Assembly (NCBI GenBank): GCA_040002595.1
Contig: JBDUED010000166.1
Coordinates: 1-5,142, forward strand
Direction of reading: 5' to 3'
Source: Dokdonella_A sp040002595
Lineage (GTDB): Bacteria; Pseudomonadota; Gammaproteobacteria; Xanthomonadales; Rhodanobacteraceae
Length of the DNA: 5,142 bases
Numbering within the stretch: the stretch's first letter is position 1; each line of letters starts with the position of its first letter. This document shows positions 1 through 5,142 of the stretch, in pieces. The position numbers were made by a program, and so were the translations under genes. The notes beneath the pieces were generated by a model that was not told the origin of the DNA, made no database searches, and worked only from the letters and a program-made list of their open reading frames with translations.

Positions 1-497
1 TTGGCCTCTACAGCGCAATCAAAAATGCCGACGAGCTGGTTGCCGCGCTGAAGAAACAAGGCTTTCCGGCCTATGCCGAAGCCACCGAATATCAGGGGAA
101 GCCGGCCAAGCGCGTGCGTGTCGGACCGTTCGAGGATCGCGCCGCCGCCGAGGCCGCGCGCCTGCGCGTCAAGCAGGTCAAACCGGCGGTGCCGGGCAGC
201 GTCGTCGAACTTGCAACCGATGCCAAAGTCGATGCGCCGCCGAATGCCCTGCCAGCGACGCGCGCCAGTGGCTGGGCGGTGCAGGTCGGCGCGTTGAAGA
301 CAACCGAAGATGCGAGCAAGTTACGCGATCGACTGAAGGCCGGTGGGTTCAGCGCATTCGTCGACAAACTCGATGCGAACGGCTCGGTGTTGTGGCGCGT
401 GCGCGTCGGCCCCGAAGTCGATCGCAACGAGGCGGAAAAGGTAAAGGCCGGGATCAAGGAAAAACTCAAGCTTGACGGCATCATCGTCACGCTTTGA
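1..497 (+). CDS. DedD-like SPOR-domain cell-division protein, 3' part (two SPOR repeats)
   Basis: The 5' end is cut off; the reading frame begins at base 3 and gives 164 visible residues to the TGA at 495-497. Two copies of the same module are visible. Repeat 1 spans about residues 1-67, with an NADELVAALKKQGFPAY helix-strand and RVRVGPFEDRAAAEAAR. Repeat 2 spans about 90-164, opening with GWAVQVGAL and ending with RVRVGPEVDRNEAEK. They are separated by an Ala/Pro-rich linker (about 70-89). This is the SPOR fold (PF05036), which binds glycan strands lacking stem peptides at division septa. Family members are usually anchored by one N-terminal membrane helix with the SPOR domain in the periplasm; that anchor would lie upstream of the window. 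Its place before cvpA-purF is that of dedD in E. coli, though E. coli DedD carries one SPOR domain. The SPOR assignment is firm; orthology to dedD is inferred from position. Confidence 0.9.
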   Translation, partial: GLYSAIKNADELVAALKKQGFPAYAEATEYQGKPAKRVRVGPFEDRAAAEAARLRVKQVKPAVPGSVVELATDAKVDAPPNALPATRASGWAVQVGALKTTEDASKLRDRLKAGGFSAFVDKLDANGSVLWRVRVGPEVDRNEAEKVKAGIKEKLKLDGIIVTL

Positions 498-549
498 AGC
501 CGCGGAGGGAGTCGGGCATGGAGAATCGGAACAGCGATCCACATTCCCG

Positions 550-577
550 CATGGGTATTTTTCCATACCCGTGTTTT
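550..577 (+). terminator. Stem-loop with T run between the SPOR gene and cvpA (probable intrinsic terminator or attenuator)
   Basis: Arms CATGGGTAT (550-558) and ATACCCGTG (565-573) form nine consecutive pairs, including one T-G wobble at 552/571. They enclose a six-base TTTTCC loop and are followed directly by TTTT (574-577). The stem is only moderately GC-rich and the T run is short, so termination may be partial. The hairpin lies 53 bases after the SPOR gene stop and 23 bases before the cvpA start. It could end the upstream transcript or attenuate read-through into cvpA-purF. Confidence 0.6.
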
Positions 578-600
578 GCGGCCAACTTTTCCGCTCTGCG

Positions 601-1167
601 ATGAATTGGGCCGATTACACAATCCTCGGGGTGCTCGGCTTGTCGGTACTGATGGGGCTGTGGCGCGGCTTGATCGGAGAAGTGCTCGCCTTGGCGGTGT
701 GGGCGTGCGCGTTCTGGGTCGCGTGGTTGCTTGGACCGCCTCTTGCAGATCGTTTTTCTGCCAGCATATCGACGCCGTCGGTGCGGGTTTTGCTGGCGTA
801 TGGCTTGTGCTTCATTGCGGTGTTGATTGCCGGAGCGATCGTCGCCTTCCTGATGCGCAAACTGATCGAGGGCAGCGGGCTGTCCGGCACCGATCGCCTG
901 CTCGGCATGGTGTTCGGGCTGGTGCGTGGATTGGCGCTGGTCGTGCTGGTCGTGTTCCTGCTTGGCTTCACTCCTGCATCGCGCGATCCGTGGTGGCAAG
1001 GATCGCGCCTGCTGCCGAATTTCGAGGTCGGCGCGCAGTGGCTCAGCGCGAAGTTGCCGACAGAAGTGGCGCGTTACCTTGAGCCGGCTGCGAGCCTGCT
1101 CAAGCCCTTGTCGCCAGCACCCGATACACGCCAGGCGGCGCCGAAACACTCGTCTAACCTGAAGTAG
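601..1167 (+). CDS. cvpA: CvpA family inner-membrane protein (colicin V production protein homologue)
   Basis: The 188-residue polytopic membrane protein has about four hydrophobic helices, near residues 5-22, 27-45, 62-86 and 101-123, followed by a polar tail rich in Pro, Ala and Lys. Family features seen are the GLWRGLIGEVLAL turn after helix 1 (residues 19-31) and DRLLGMVFGLVRG leading into helix 4 (98-110), both typical of CvpA (PF02674). CvpA was named for its need in colicin V production in E. coli; its molecular role is still unclear, with links to envelope stress tolerance. I chose ATG 601 because it gives the usual N-terminus (MNWADYTILG) and length. The frame stays open upstream to a TTG at 472, but that would overlap the SPOR gene and read through the hairpin at 550-573. 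No convincing Shine-Dalgarno precedes ATG 601. The stop is five bases before purF, so the two are almost certainly co-transcribed. Confidence 0.93.
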   Translation: MNWADYTILGVLGLSVLMGLWRGLIGEVLALAVWACAFWVAWLLGPPLADRFSASISTPSVRVLLAYGLCFIAVLIAGAIVAFLMRKLIEGSGLSGTDRLLGMVFGLVRGLALVVLVVFLLGFTPASRDPWWQGSRLLPNFEVGAQWLSAKLPTEVARYLEPAASLLKPLSPAPDTRQAAPKHSSNLK

Positions 1168-1172
1168 CGAAC

Positions 1173-2651
1173 ATGTGCGGAATCATCGGCATCGTCGGCC
1201 AGTCGGAAGTCGCCTCTGCGCTCTACGACGCCTTAACGGTATTGCAGCATCGTGGTCAGGACGCCGCTGGCATAGCGACCATCGATGGCAATCGCCTGCG
1301 TCTGCACAAGGGCGCGGGCCTCGTGCGCGATGTGTTCGATCACGACAGCATGCTTGGTCTGCGCGGCAGCGTCGGCATCGGGCACTGCCGCTACCCGACC
1401 GCAGGTTCGGAAGGTTCGACCGAAGCGCAACCGCTGTACGTCAATTCACCTTACGGCATCGCACTGGCGCACAACGGCAACCTGATCAACACCGCCGCAC
1501 TGCGTCGCGAAGTGTTCGAGGATGACCGCCGTCACGTCAACACCGACTCCGATTCCGAGGTATTGCTCAACGTGCTCGCGCATGAATTGCAGATTCAGGA
1601 TCGGCGCGCGCTGACACCTGATCACATCTTCAAGGCGGTGGCCGGCACGCATGCGCGCTGTATCGGCGGTTACGCGGTGGTCGCGATGCTGCTCGACTAC
1701 GGGGTGATCGCGTTCCGCGATCCGCACGGCATCCGTCCGCTGGTGCTCGGCGAGCGTGATACGGCCAGCGGCAAGGAATATGCCGTGGCTTCCGAATCGG
1801 TCGCGCTCGACATCCTCGGGTTCAAATTGCTGCGCGATGTTCGACCAGGCGAGGCGGTGCTGATGACGCGCGACGGTCAACTGTTCGCGCGCCAGTGCGC
1901 CGAACCTGCGCAGCATGCGCCGTGCATCTTCGAGTACGTGTATCTTGCGCGCCCCGATTCGATGATCGAGGACGTATCGGTGTACAAGGCACGTTTGCGC
2001 ATGGGCGAGAAGCTTGGCGAGAAGATCCTGCGCGAGTTTCCCGACCACGATATTGACGCGGTGATTCCGATTCCGGACACCTCGCGCACGGCCGCCGGTC
2101 CGCTCGCGCAAGCGCTCGGAGTGCCAGTGCGCGAAGGTTTCGTCAAGAACCGTTACATCGGCCGCACTTTCATCATGCCAGGACAAAGCGAGCGCGTGAA
2201 ATCGGTGCGCCGAAAACTCAATCCGATTCCGCTCGAGTTTCGCAACAAGAACGTATTGCTGGTCGACGACTCGATCGTGCGCGGCACAACGTCCAAGCAG
2301 ATTATCCAGATGGCACGCGAAGCGGGCGCAAAAAAAGTGTATTTCGCGTCGGCCGCGCCGCCGGTGCGCTATCCCAACATCTACGGCATCGACATGCCGG
2401 TCACCGCGGAACTTGTCGCCCACGGACGCACGGTCGAGGAGATCGAGAAAATCCTCGGCGCCGACAAATTGATCTACCAGGATCTCGACGATCTCATCTG
2501 GGCGGTCAAGGACGGCAACGAAAACCTGCAACATTTCGATACGTCGTGCTTCTCCGGTGAATACGTGACCGGCGTCGAGCCTACCTATCTGGCGGACCTG
2601 GAATTTGCGCGCTCGGACGATGCCAAGTCGCAGCGCCGACAGGCAGGCTGA
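1173..2651 (+). CDS. purF: Amidophosphoribosyltransferase (glutamine PRPP amidotransferase)
   Basis: This cytoplasmic enzyme makes 5-phosphoribosylamine from PRPP and glutamine, the committed first step of de novo purine synthesis. It has 492 residues, close to the roughly 505 of E. coli PurF. The N-terminal half is a class II (Ntn) glutaminase. It begins directly MCGIIGIVG, so Cys2 becomes the catalytic N-terminal cysteine after Met removal and there is no propeptide. HCRYPTAG (71-78) and AHNGNLIN (99-106) hold glutamine-site residues. The C-terminal half is a type I phosphoribosyltransferase, with VIPIPDTSR (297-305), the flexible-loop segment KNRYIGRTFIMPGQ (325-338) and the PRPP-binding VLLVDDSIVRGTT (361-373). 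The end SDDAKSQRRQ resembles the E. coli tail. The cysteine pattern and lack of propeptide suggest the non-iron-sulfur, E. coli-like type (inference). The start is only five bases after the cvpA stop, as in the E. coli operon, and no PurR-type operator was recognised upstream. No catalytic residue I looked for is missing. Confidence 0.98.
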   Translation: MCGIIGIVGQSEVASALYDALTVLQHRGQDAAGIATIDGNRLRLHKGAGLVRDVFDHDSMLGLRGSVGIGHCRYPTAGSEGSTEAQPLYVNSPYGIALAHNGNLINTAALRREVFEDDRRHVNTDSDSEVLLNVLAHELQIQDRRALTPDHIFKAVAGTHARCIGGYAVVAMLLDYGVIAFRDPHGIRPLVLGERDTASGKEYAVASESVALDILGFKLLRDVRPGEAVLMTRDGQLFARQCAEPAQHAPCIFEYVYLARPDSMIEDVSVYKARLRMGEKLGEKILREFPDHDIDAVIPIPDTSRTAAGPLAQALGVPVREGFVKNRYIGRTFIMPGQSERVKSVRRKLNPIPLEFRNKNVLLVDDSIVRGTTSKQIIQMAREAGAKKVYFASAAPPVRYPNIYGIDMPVTAELVAHGRTVEEIEKILGADKLIYQDLDDLIWAVKDGNENLQHFDTSCFSGEYVTGVEPTYLADLEFARSDDAKSQRRQAG

Positions 2652-2688
2652 GCGGCGCAACCCGCGTTTCGTGGGCCGCGTTGTTGCA

Positions 2689-2745
2689 GGAGCGGCGGCA
2701 GCCGCGATGTCGTTGCGCGCATCCGAGTCATCGCGTGTGGCTCCC
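2689..2745. repeat. REP-like imperfect inverted repeat
   Basis: The left arm (2689-2709) begins GGAGCGGCGGCAGCC and ends CGCGATG. The right arm (2729-2745), read on the minus strand, is GGGAGCCACACGCGATG. The arms share the GGAGC and CGCGATG ends and differ in the middle by length and sequence. A 19-base spacer separates them. The left arm also folds on itself as GCGGC-GGCA-GCCGC. This matches the general form of extragenic palindromes (REPs) common in xanthomonads and pseudomonads, where a GGAGC-containing hairpin is paired with an inverted partner. The family name is inferred from memory of the pattern; copy number in the genome cannot be seen here. Confidence 0.5.
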
Positions 2746-2767
2746 GCCATCCAGGCGCTCGTCCTTC

Positions 2768-2791
2768 GGGCCTGCTGCGCAGCTCGCGCCC
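2768..2791. repeat. GC-rich palindrome downstream of the REP-like element
   Basis: A perfect ten-base palindrome, GCTGCGCAGC (2774-2783), is bracketed by GGGC (2768-2771) and GCCC (2788-2791) with unequal two- and four-base spacers, giving a bulged hairpin. It has no T run and is not a standard terminator. It may be a remnant of the same repeat family as the element to its left, or incidental in GC-rich DNA. Confidence 0.3.
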
Positions 2792-2874
2792 GCTCAATCG
2801 TGCGCTGTGCCTCTCGCAGATGGATCCACGGGGCCTGCACTCCGCAGTCTCATAGCACCCGTCGCGCTCGCGGT

Positions 2875-2884
2875 TGTGGATAAT
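2875..2884. promoter_or_regulatory. DnaA-box 9-mer overlapping a -10-like hexamer
   Basis: Bases 2875-2883 read TGTGGATAA, whose minus-strand form TTATCCACA is the E. coli consensus DnaA box. The overlapping GATAAT (2879-2884) matches five of six bases of a sigma-70 -10 element. It would start transcription some 25 bases before the DUF455 ATG. No good -35 hexamer is present at 16-18 bases upstream, so the promoter call is weak. A DnaA site over a -10 would suggest repression or coupling to replication, but one box can occur by chance. Confidence 0.3.
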
Positions 2885-2916
2885 GCGGATCGAGCCGCCA
2901 GGAGTTGCACAACGAC

Positions 2917-3816
2917 ATGTTCGATGTCGCCACGGAAAACGTCTTCGACGCGGCGCAGCGCTGCATTTCCTGCAGTGATCCGGCGCGCAAGCTTGCGTTG
3001 ACGCATGCCGTGGCGGCTGCCATCGGCGCGGACGCATTGCCGGTTGCAGCGTCCGAGGCTGCGGCTCCGATCGGTGTGCCTGGCCGGCCACCGCGTCCGC
3101 TGCTCGTCGCGTCGCGCCAGCTTGCGCAACGCGGATTGGGTTCGCCCGCGGGCAGGGCGGCGCTGATCCATGCCATCGCGCATATCGAATTCAACGCGAT
3201 CAACCTGGCCTGGGATGCGGTGTATCGCTTTCGCGACATGCCGCTTGCGTATTACCGCGACTGGGCCCAGGTCGCCGCGGACGAAGCCCGTCATTTCGCC
3301 TTGCTCGACGCGCGCCTGCGCGATCTCGGCTTTGGCTACGGTGATTTTGACGCACACGACGGTTTGTGGGACATGGCGATGCGCACCGCCGATTCCTGTC
3401 TGGCACGCATGGCGTTGGTGCCGCGCGTTCTTGAGGCGCGTGGTCTGGACGTGACTCCGGGGATGATCGAACGCCTGCGCCGGGTCGGTGATGAGGCGAC
3501 GATTGCGATCCTCGAAACGATCCTGGATGAGGAAGTGGCCCATGTCGCGGCGGGTTCGCGCTGGTTCGCCTGGTGCTGCGCGCGCGACGGCGTCGATGCG
3601 CAGAACACGTTTCATACGCTGCTTGAAACACGGTTGGCGGGCGGGTTGCGCGGGCCCTTCAACACGGAGGCACGCCTGCGCGCCGGATTTTCGCATGCGG
3701 AACTTGCGCGATTGGCGGGTGGCGCGGGTCTTTCGGCTCGCGATTCTGCAACAAAGGTCACCACACACGGTGACGCAACCAACGCAGATGGCCAAGGCCG
3801 CGGATTGTCCACATGA
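2917..3816 (+). CDS. DUF455 ferritin-like domain protein (putative di-metal protein)
   Basis: The 299-residue, mostly helical protein matches the DUF455 family (PF04305) of the ferritin-like superfamily. The four-helix metal-site pattern is complete: E91 in AHIEFNAINLAW, E123xxH126 in DEARH, E173 in VLEARGLDVTP, and E206xxH209 in DEEVAH. The same E, ExxH, E, ExxH layout binds two metal ions in related diiron hydroxylases such as MiaE. The substrate of DUF455 proteins is, to my knowledge, not established, so redox or hydroxylase activity is inference. There is no signal peptide, so it is likely cytoplasmic. A CxxC pair (C16, C19) sits near the N-terminus, and about 28 polar residues after the conserved core form a probably disordered tail. 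CAGGAG at 2899-2904 could serve ATG 2917 at 12-base spacing; it abuts a TTG at 2905, making that start unlikely though it would add only four residues. The stop overlaps the next gene's ATG. Confidence 0.85.
   Translation: MFDVATENVFDAAQRCISCSDPARKLALTHAVAAAIGADALPVAASEAAAPIGVPGRPPRPLLVASRQLAQRGLGSPAGRAALIHAIAHIEFNAINLAWDAVYRFRDMPLAYYRDWAQVAADEARHFALLDARLRDLGFGYGDFDAHDGLWDMAMRTADSCLARMALVPRVLEARGLDVTPGMIERLRRVGDEATIAILETILDEEVAHVAAGSRWFAWCCARDGVDAQNTFHTLLETRLAGGLRGPFNTEARLRAGFSHAELARLAGGAGLSARDSATKVTTHGDATNADGQGRGLST
3757..3774 (+). other. Perfect six-base-pair stem-loop near the end of the DUF455 gene
   Basis: GTCACC (3757-3762) and GGTGAC (3769-3774) pair perfectly around an ACACAC loop. 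It falls in the codons for the non-conserved tail, 38 bases before the ATG of the next gene. It has no T run, so it is not a terminator. It could influence coupling or mRNA stability, but may be incidental. Confidence 0.3.
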
Positions 3817-4988
3817 AGCGCGCAGGATTTGCACTCGCTCTGACAGCGAGCTGGTTGGCTCTGTTGTTGTGGGCAGCGCACATCGATCCACGGTCGCCGC
3901 TCGGCGCTGCGACCGAGCGCTCTTTTCCGGGCAGCCGTTTCCATGCCGTGTTTGGTTCGGCGAATGCGCAGGGACAACAGTTGCGCGTCACCGCAGCTGC
4001 CAAGGATTTTTCCGCCCTGCAGTCAACTGCGCTGGCGGATTTCGCGGCCAGCGATTTTCCGATCCTGCGTTATCACTTTGCGGATTTTCCGCGCACGCTG
4101 GAGTTGGCGCTGGTATTTCGTGTCGCCGAGAATCCGGATGACGTGCAGACGATTTTCCTGCCGTGGCCGGATGTGCGCGAATCCACCTTCGATCTTTCGC
4201 GGACTGCGGCCTGGAAAGGTACCGTCATCGAGCTTGGCTTTGCGCAATTTCCGACTGCACAACTGGTGCCGCCGGCTGCGGGATTCCGGCCGTTCACTTT
4301 GCTCAGTGCGCAACTGGAATCGCGTTCCTGGAGCGGATTGGTGGCAGCGATGGTGAGTTCCTGGTGCGAACAACGGCCGTGGCAATTGACTTCGGTCAAT
4401 GCCGTCGGCCCGACAGAAACGGGCGACAAGGCGCCACACGCGCCGCGCCTGCCGCTGGTGCTGGCACTGGCGCTGCTGCCGATTGGCGTTTTCGGTTGGG
4501 CCATCCTGCGCCTGCGTGGCAGCCGTCTGCGACGCGTTTTGCTGATCGGCGGCGCTATTGCTTGGCTCGTCTGCGATCTGGTCTGGCAACGTGAGCTGGC
4601 CTACAAACGCGCCACCGACCGCGATATCTGGGGCGATGCGCCGCTGGCGCTGCGCCAGGATCGCGTTCCCGACCCGCAGATCCGCGATACGGCCTTGCAC
4701 ATCAAGAAGACGCTGGCGAAGTTGCCGCGCTCGACGCGAGTTCTCATCAGCGCTCCCTCGCCGTACGACGCGTTGCGCCTGATCTATCACGCCGCCCCGC
4801 TCAATGTGGGTGTGCTTGCTGGTGCGGACGCTGAACAAGCCCCGCCGGGTACGATCGTGGTGCGTTACGACAGTCCTGGCGATGCACAGGATGGCCTGCT
4901 TCAATTTGGTGGTGTTGTGCTGCATGTGCGCACCATCGAGCAGCAGCCGGGTCTGGGCATCTATGCGATCACGGCGGCCACGCCATGA
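3813..4988 (+). CDS. Uncharacterised membrane protein with two extracytoplasmic domains
   Basis: I do not recognise a named family. The 391 residues show an N-terminal helix (about 4-22, after MKR), a globular region (about 23-210), two more helices (about 213-233 and 240-259) joined by the basic turn RLRGSRLRR, and a C-terminal domain (about 260-391). By the positive-inside rule the basic turn and N-terminus are cytoplasmic, which places both large domains in the periplasm. The first domain contains FPRTLELALVFRVAEN, FLPWPD, STFDLS, W134KG and VIELGFAQFP, a strand-rich pattern recalling galactose-binding-like jelly-roll modules (inference). The second has LISAPSPYDALRLIYHAAPLNV and TIVVRYD, suggesting alternating strands and helices. 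Its ATG overlaps the DUF455 stop (ATGA), and its stop overlaps the next ATG likewise, so translation is probably coupled. With a hydrophobic partner downstream, a role in envelope or surface-glycan assembly is possible but unproven. Confidence 0.8.
   Translation: MKRAGFALALTASWLALLLWAAHIDPRSPLGAATERSFPGSRFHAVFGSANAQGQQLRVTAAAKDFSALQSTALADFAASDFPILRYHFADFPRTLELALVFRVAENPDDVQTIFLPWPDVRESTFDLSRTAAWKGTVIELGFAQFPTAQLVPPAAGFRPFTLLSAQLESRSWSGLVAAMVSSWCEQRPWQLTSVNAVGPTETGDKAPHAPRLPLVLALALLPIGVFGWAILRLRGSRLRRVLLIGGAIAWLVCDLVWQRELAYKRATDRDIWGDAPLALRQDRVPDPQIRDTALHIKKTLAKLPRSTRVLISAPSPYDALRLIYHAAPLNVGVLAGADAEQAPPGTIVVRYDSPGDAQDGLLQFGGVVLHVRTIEQQPGLGIYAITAATP
4381..4403 (+). other. Intragenic stem-loop with UUCG tetraloop
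   Basis: ATTGAC (4385-4390) and GTCAAT (4395-4400) pair around TTCG (4391-4394), giving the C(UUCG)G loop known to be exceptionally stable in RNA. After one bulged A (4384) the stem continues with GGC (4381-4383) and GCC (4401-4403), nine pairs in all. It lies in the codons for about residues 190-197 of the membrane protein, just before the linker to its second helix. No T run follows. A role in pausing or mRNA stability is possible; none is shown. Confidence 0.45.
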
Positions 4989-5142
4989 GCGTGCTGGCGA
5001 TGTTCACGACCTGGTGCGTGCCGCTGCTGCTCGGTAGTGGATTGTATGCGCTGGTGGTCGGCTGGCCGTGGCGTCGTTGTGATCGCGCCGTCGCCATCGG
5101 CCTCGGCTGGATGGTCGGTGTGTTGCTGTGCGGTGTGCTGGC
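4985..5142 (+). CDS. Hydrophobic membrane protein, 5' part
   Basis: Only the first 52 codons are in the window; the frame is open at the right edge. Translation from ATG 4985 begins MSVLAMFTTWCVPLLLGSGL and shows two hydrophobic segments (about residues 8-27 and 37-52) separated by the basic turn WPWRRCDR, typical of a polytopic inner-membrane protein. The ATG overlaps the preceding TGA (ATGA), so it is very likely translated together with that membrane protein. Candidates include a polytopic glycosyltransferase or an O-antigen polymerase/ligase-type protein, given the partner's periplasmic domains, but too little is visible to choose. Confidence 0.8.
   Translation, partial: MSVLAMFTTWCVPLLLGSGLYALVVGWPWRRCDRAVAIGLGWMVGVLLCGVL

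Larger units (their letters stand above)
2652..2916. other. Non-coding gap between purF and the DUF455 gene
   Basis: These 265 bases contain no credible gene. Open frames crossing them encode arginine-rich, low-complexity translations with no recognisable domain and overlap real genes. The gap holds a weak hairpin just after the purF stop, a REP-like inverted repeat, a second GC-rich palindrome, and a DnaA-box/-10-like site near the right end. No strong T-run terminator follows purF, so read-through into the next genes is possible. Confidence 0.7.

Noticed and set aside
472..600. In-frame N-terminal extension of cvpA from a TTG at 472
   Set aside because: It would overlap the SPOR gene's end, read through the stem-loop and add 43 polar residues that are not part of the CvpA family N-terminus.
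498..600. PurR-type operator upstream of cvpA-purF
   Set aside because: I looked for an ACGCAAACGTTTTC-like palindrome in the gap and found none.
2652..2679. Hairpin just after purF (GCGG...CCC / GGG...CCGC) as a terminator
   Set aside because: The stem is broken by a five-base bulge, and no T run follows, only GTTGTTGC.
1446..2840. Long minus-strand open frame (464 residues) opposite purF
   Set aside because: It is a shadow of purF in GC-rich DNA; the translation is His/Arg-rich with no recognisable domain, while purF is unmistakable on the plus strand.
2605..2883. Plus-strand small open frame across the purF-DUF455 gap
   Set aside because: It starts inside purF in another frame, is arginine- and alanine-rich, and runs through the REP-like repeat; no domain or ribosome site supports it.
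3805..3813. TTGTCCACA as a second DnaA box at the end of the DUF455 gene
   Set aside because: It is one mismatch from consensus, within coding sequence, and far from the box at 2875-2883; chance is the simplest explanation.
2794..3891. Minus-strand 365-residue open frame opposite the DUF455 gene
   Set aside because: The plus-strand DUF455 protein has clear family motifs; the minus-strand translation shows none and overlaps two plus-strand genes.

Overview
The window is GC-rich with G/C-biased third codon positions. It reads as ordinary gammaproteobacterial chromosome. The order SPOR-domain gene, cvpA, purF matches the known folC-dedD-cvpA-purF neighbourhood of Gammaproteobacteria. The two tandem SPOR repeats, the lack of a recognisable PurR operator and a REP-like palindrome of the 'GGAGC...CGCGATG' type fit the Xanthomonadales (Xanthomonadaceae/Rhodanobacteraceae) best; that lineage call is inference. 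All genes lie on the + strand.

Left part (1-2651): the 3' end of a DedD-like peptidoglycan-binding SPOR protein; a 103-base gap holding a clear stem-loop with a short T run (probable terminator or attenuator); cvpA, a four-helix inner-membrane protein; and, five bases later, a complete purF encoding amidophosphoribosyltransferase, the first enzyme of de novo purine synthesis.

Middle (2652-2916): a 265-base non-coding gap. It holds a REP-like inverted repeat, a second GC-rich imperfect palindrome, and, close to the next gene, a perfect DnaA-box 9-mer overlapping a -10-like hexamer.

Right part (2917-5142): three genes joined by ATGA overlaps. They are a DUF455-type ferritin-like protein with a complete apparent set of di-metal ligands; an unrecognised three-helix membrane protein with two extracytoplasmic domains; and the first 52 codons of a further hydrophobic membrane protein. 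The tight coupling suggests co-expression, but the sequence does not show a shared function. The last two look like a cell-envelope (possibly surface-glycan) pair.

I found no CRISPR array, tRNA, rRNA, insertion sequence, toxin-antitoxin pair or defence system. The most interesting items are the coupled DUF455/membrane-protein operon with its upstream control region, and several well-formed stem-loops, one of them an intragenic hairpin with a UUCG loop.
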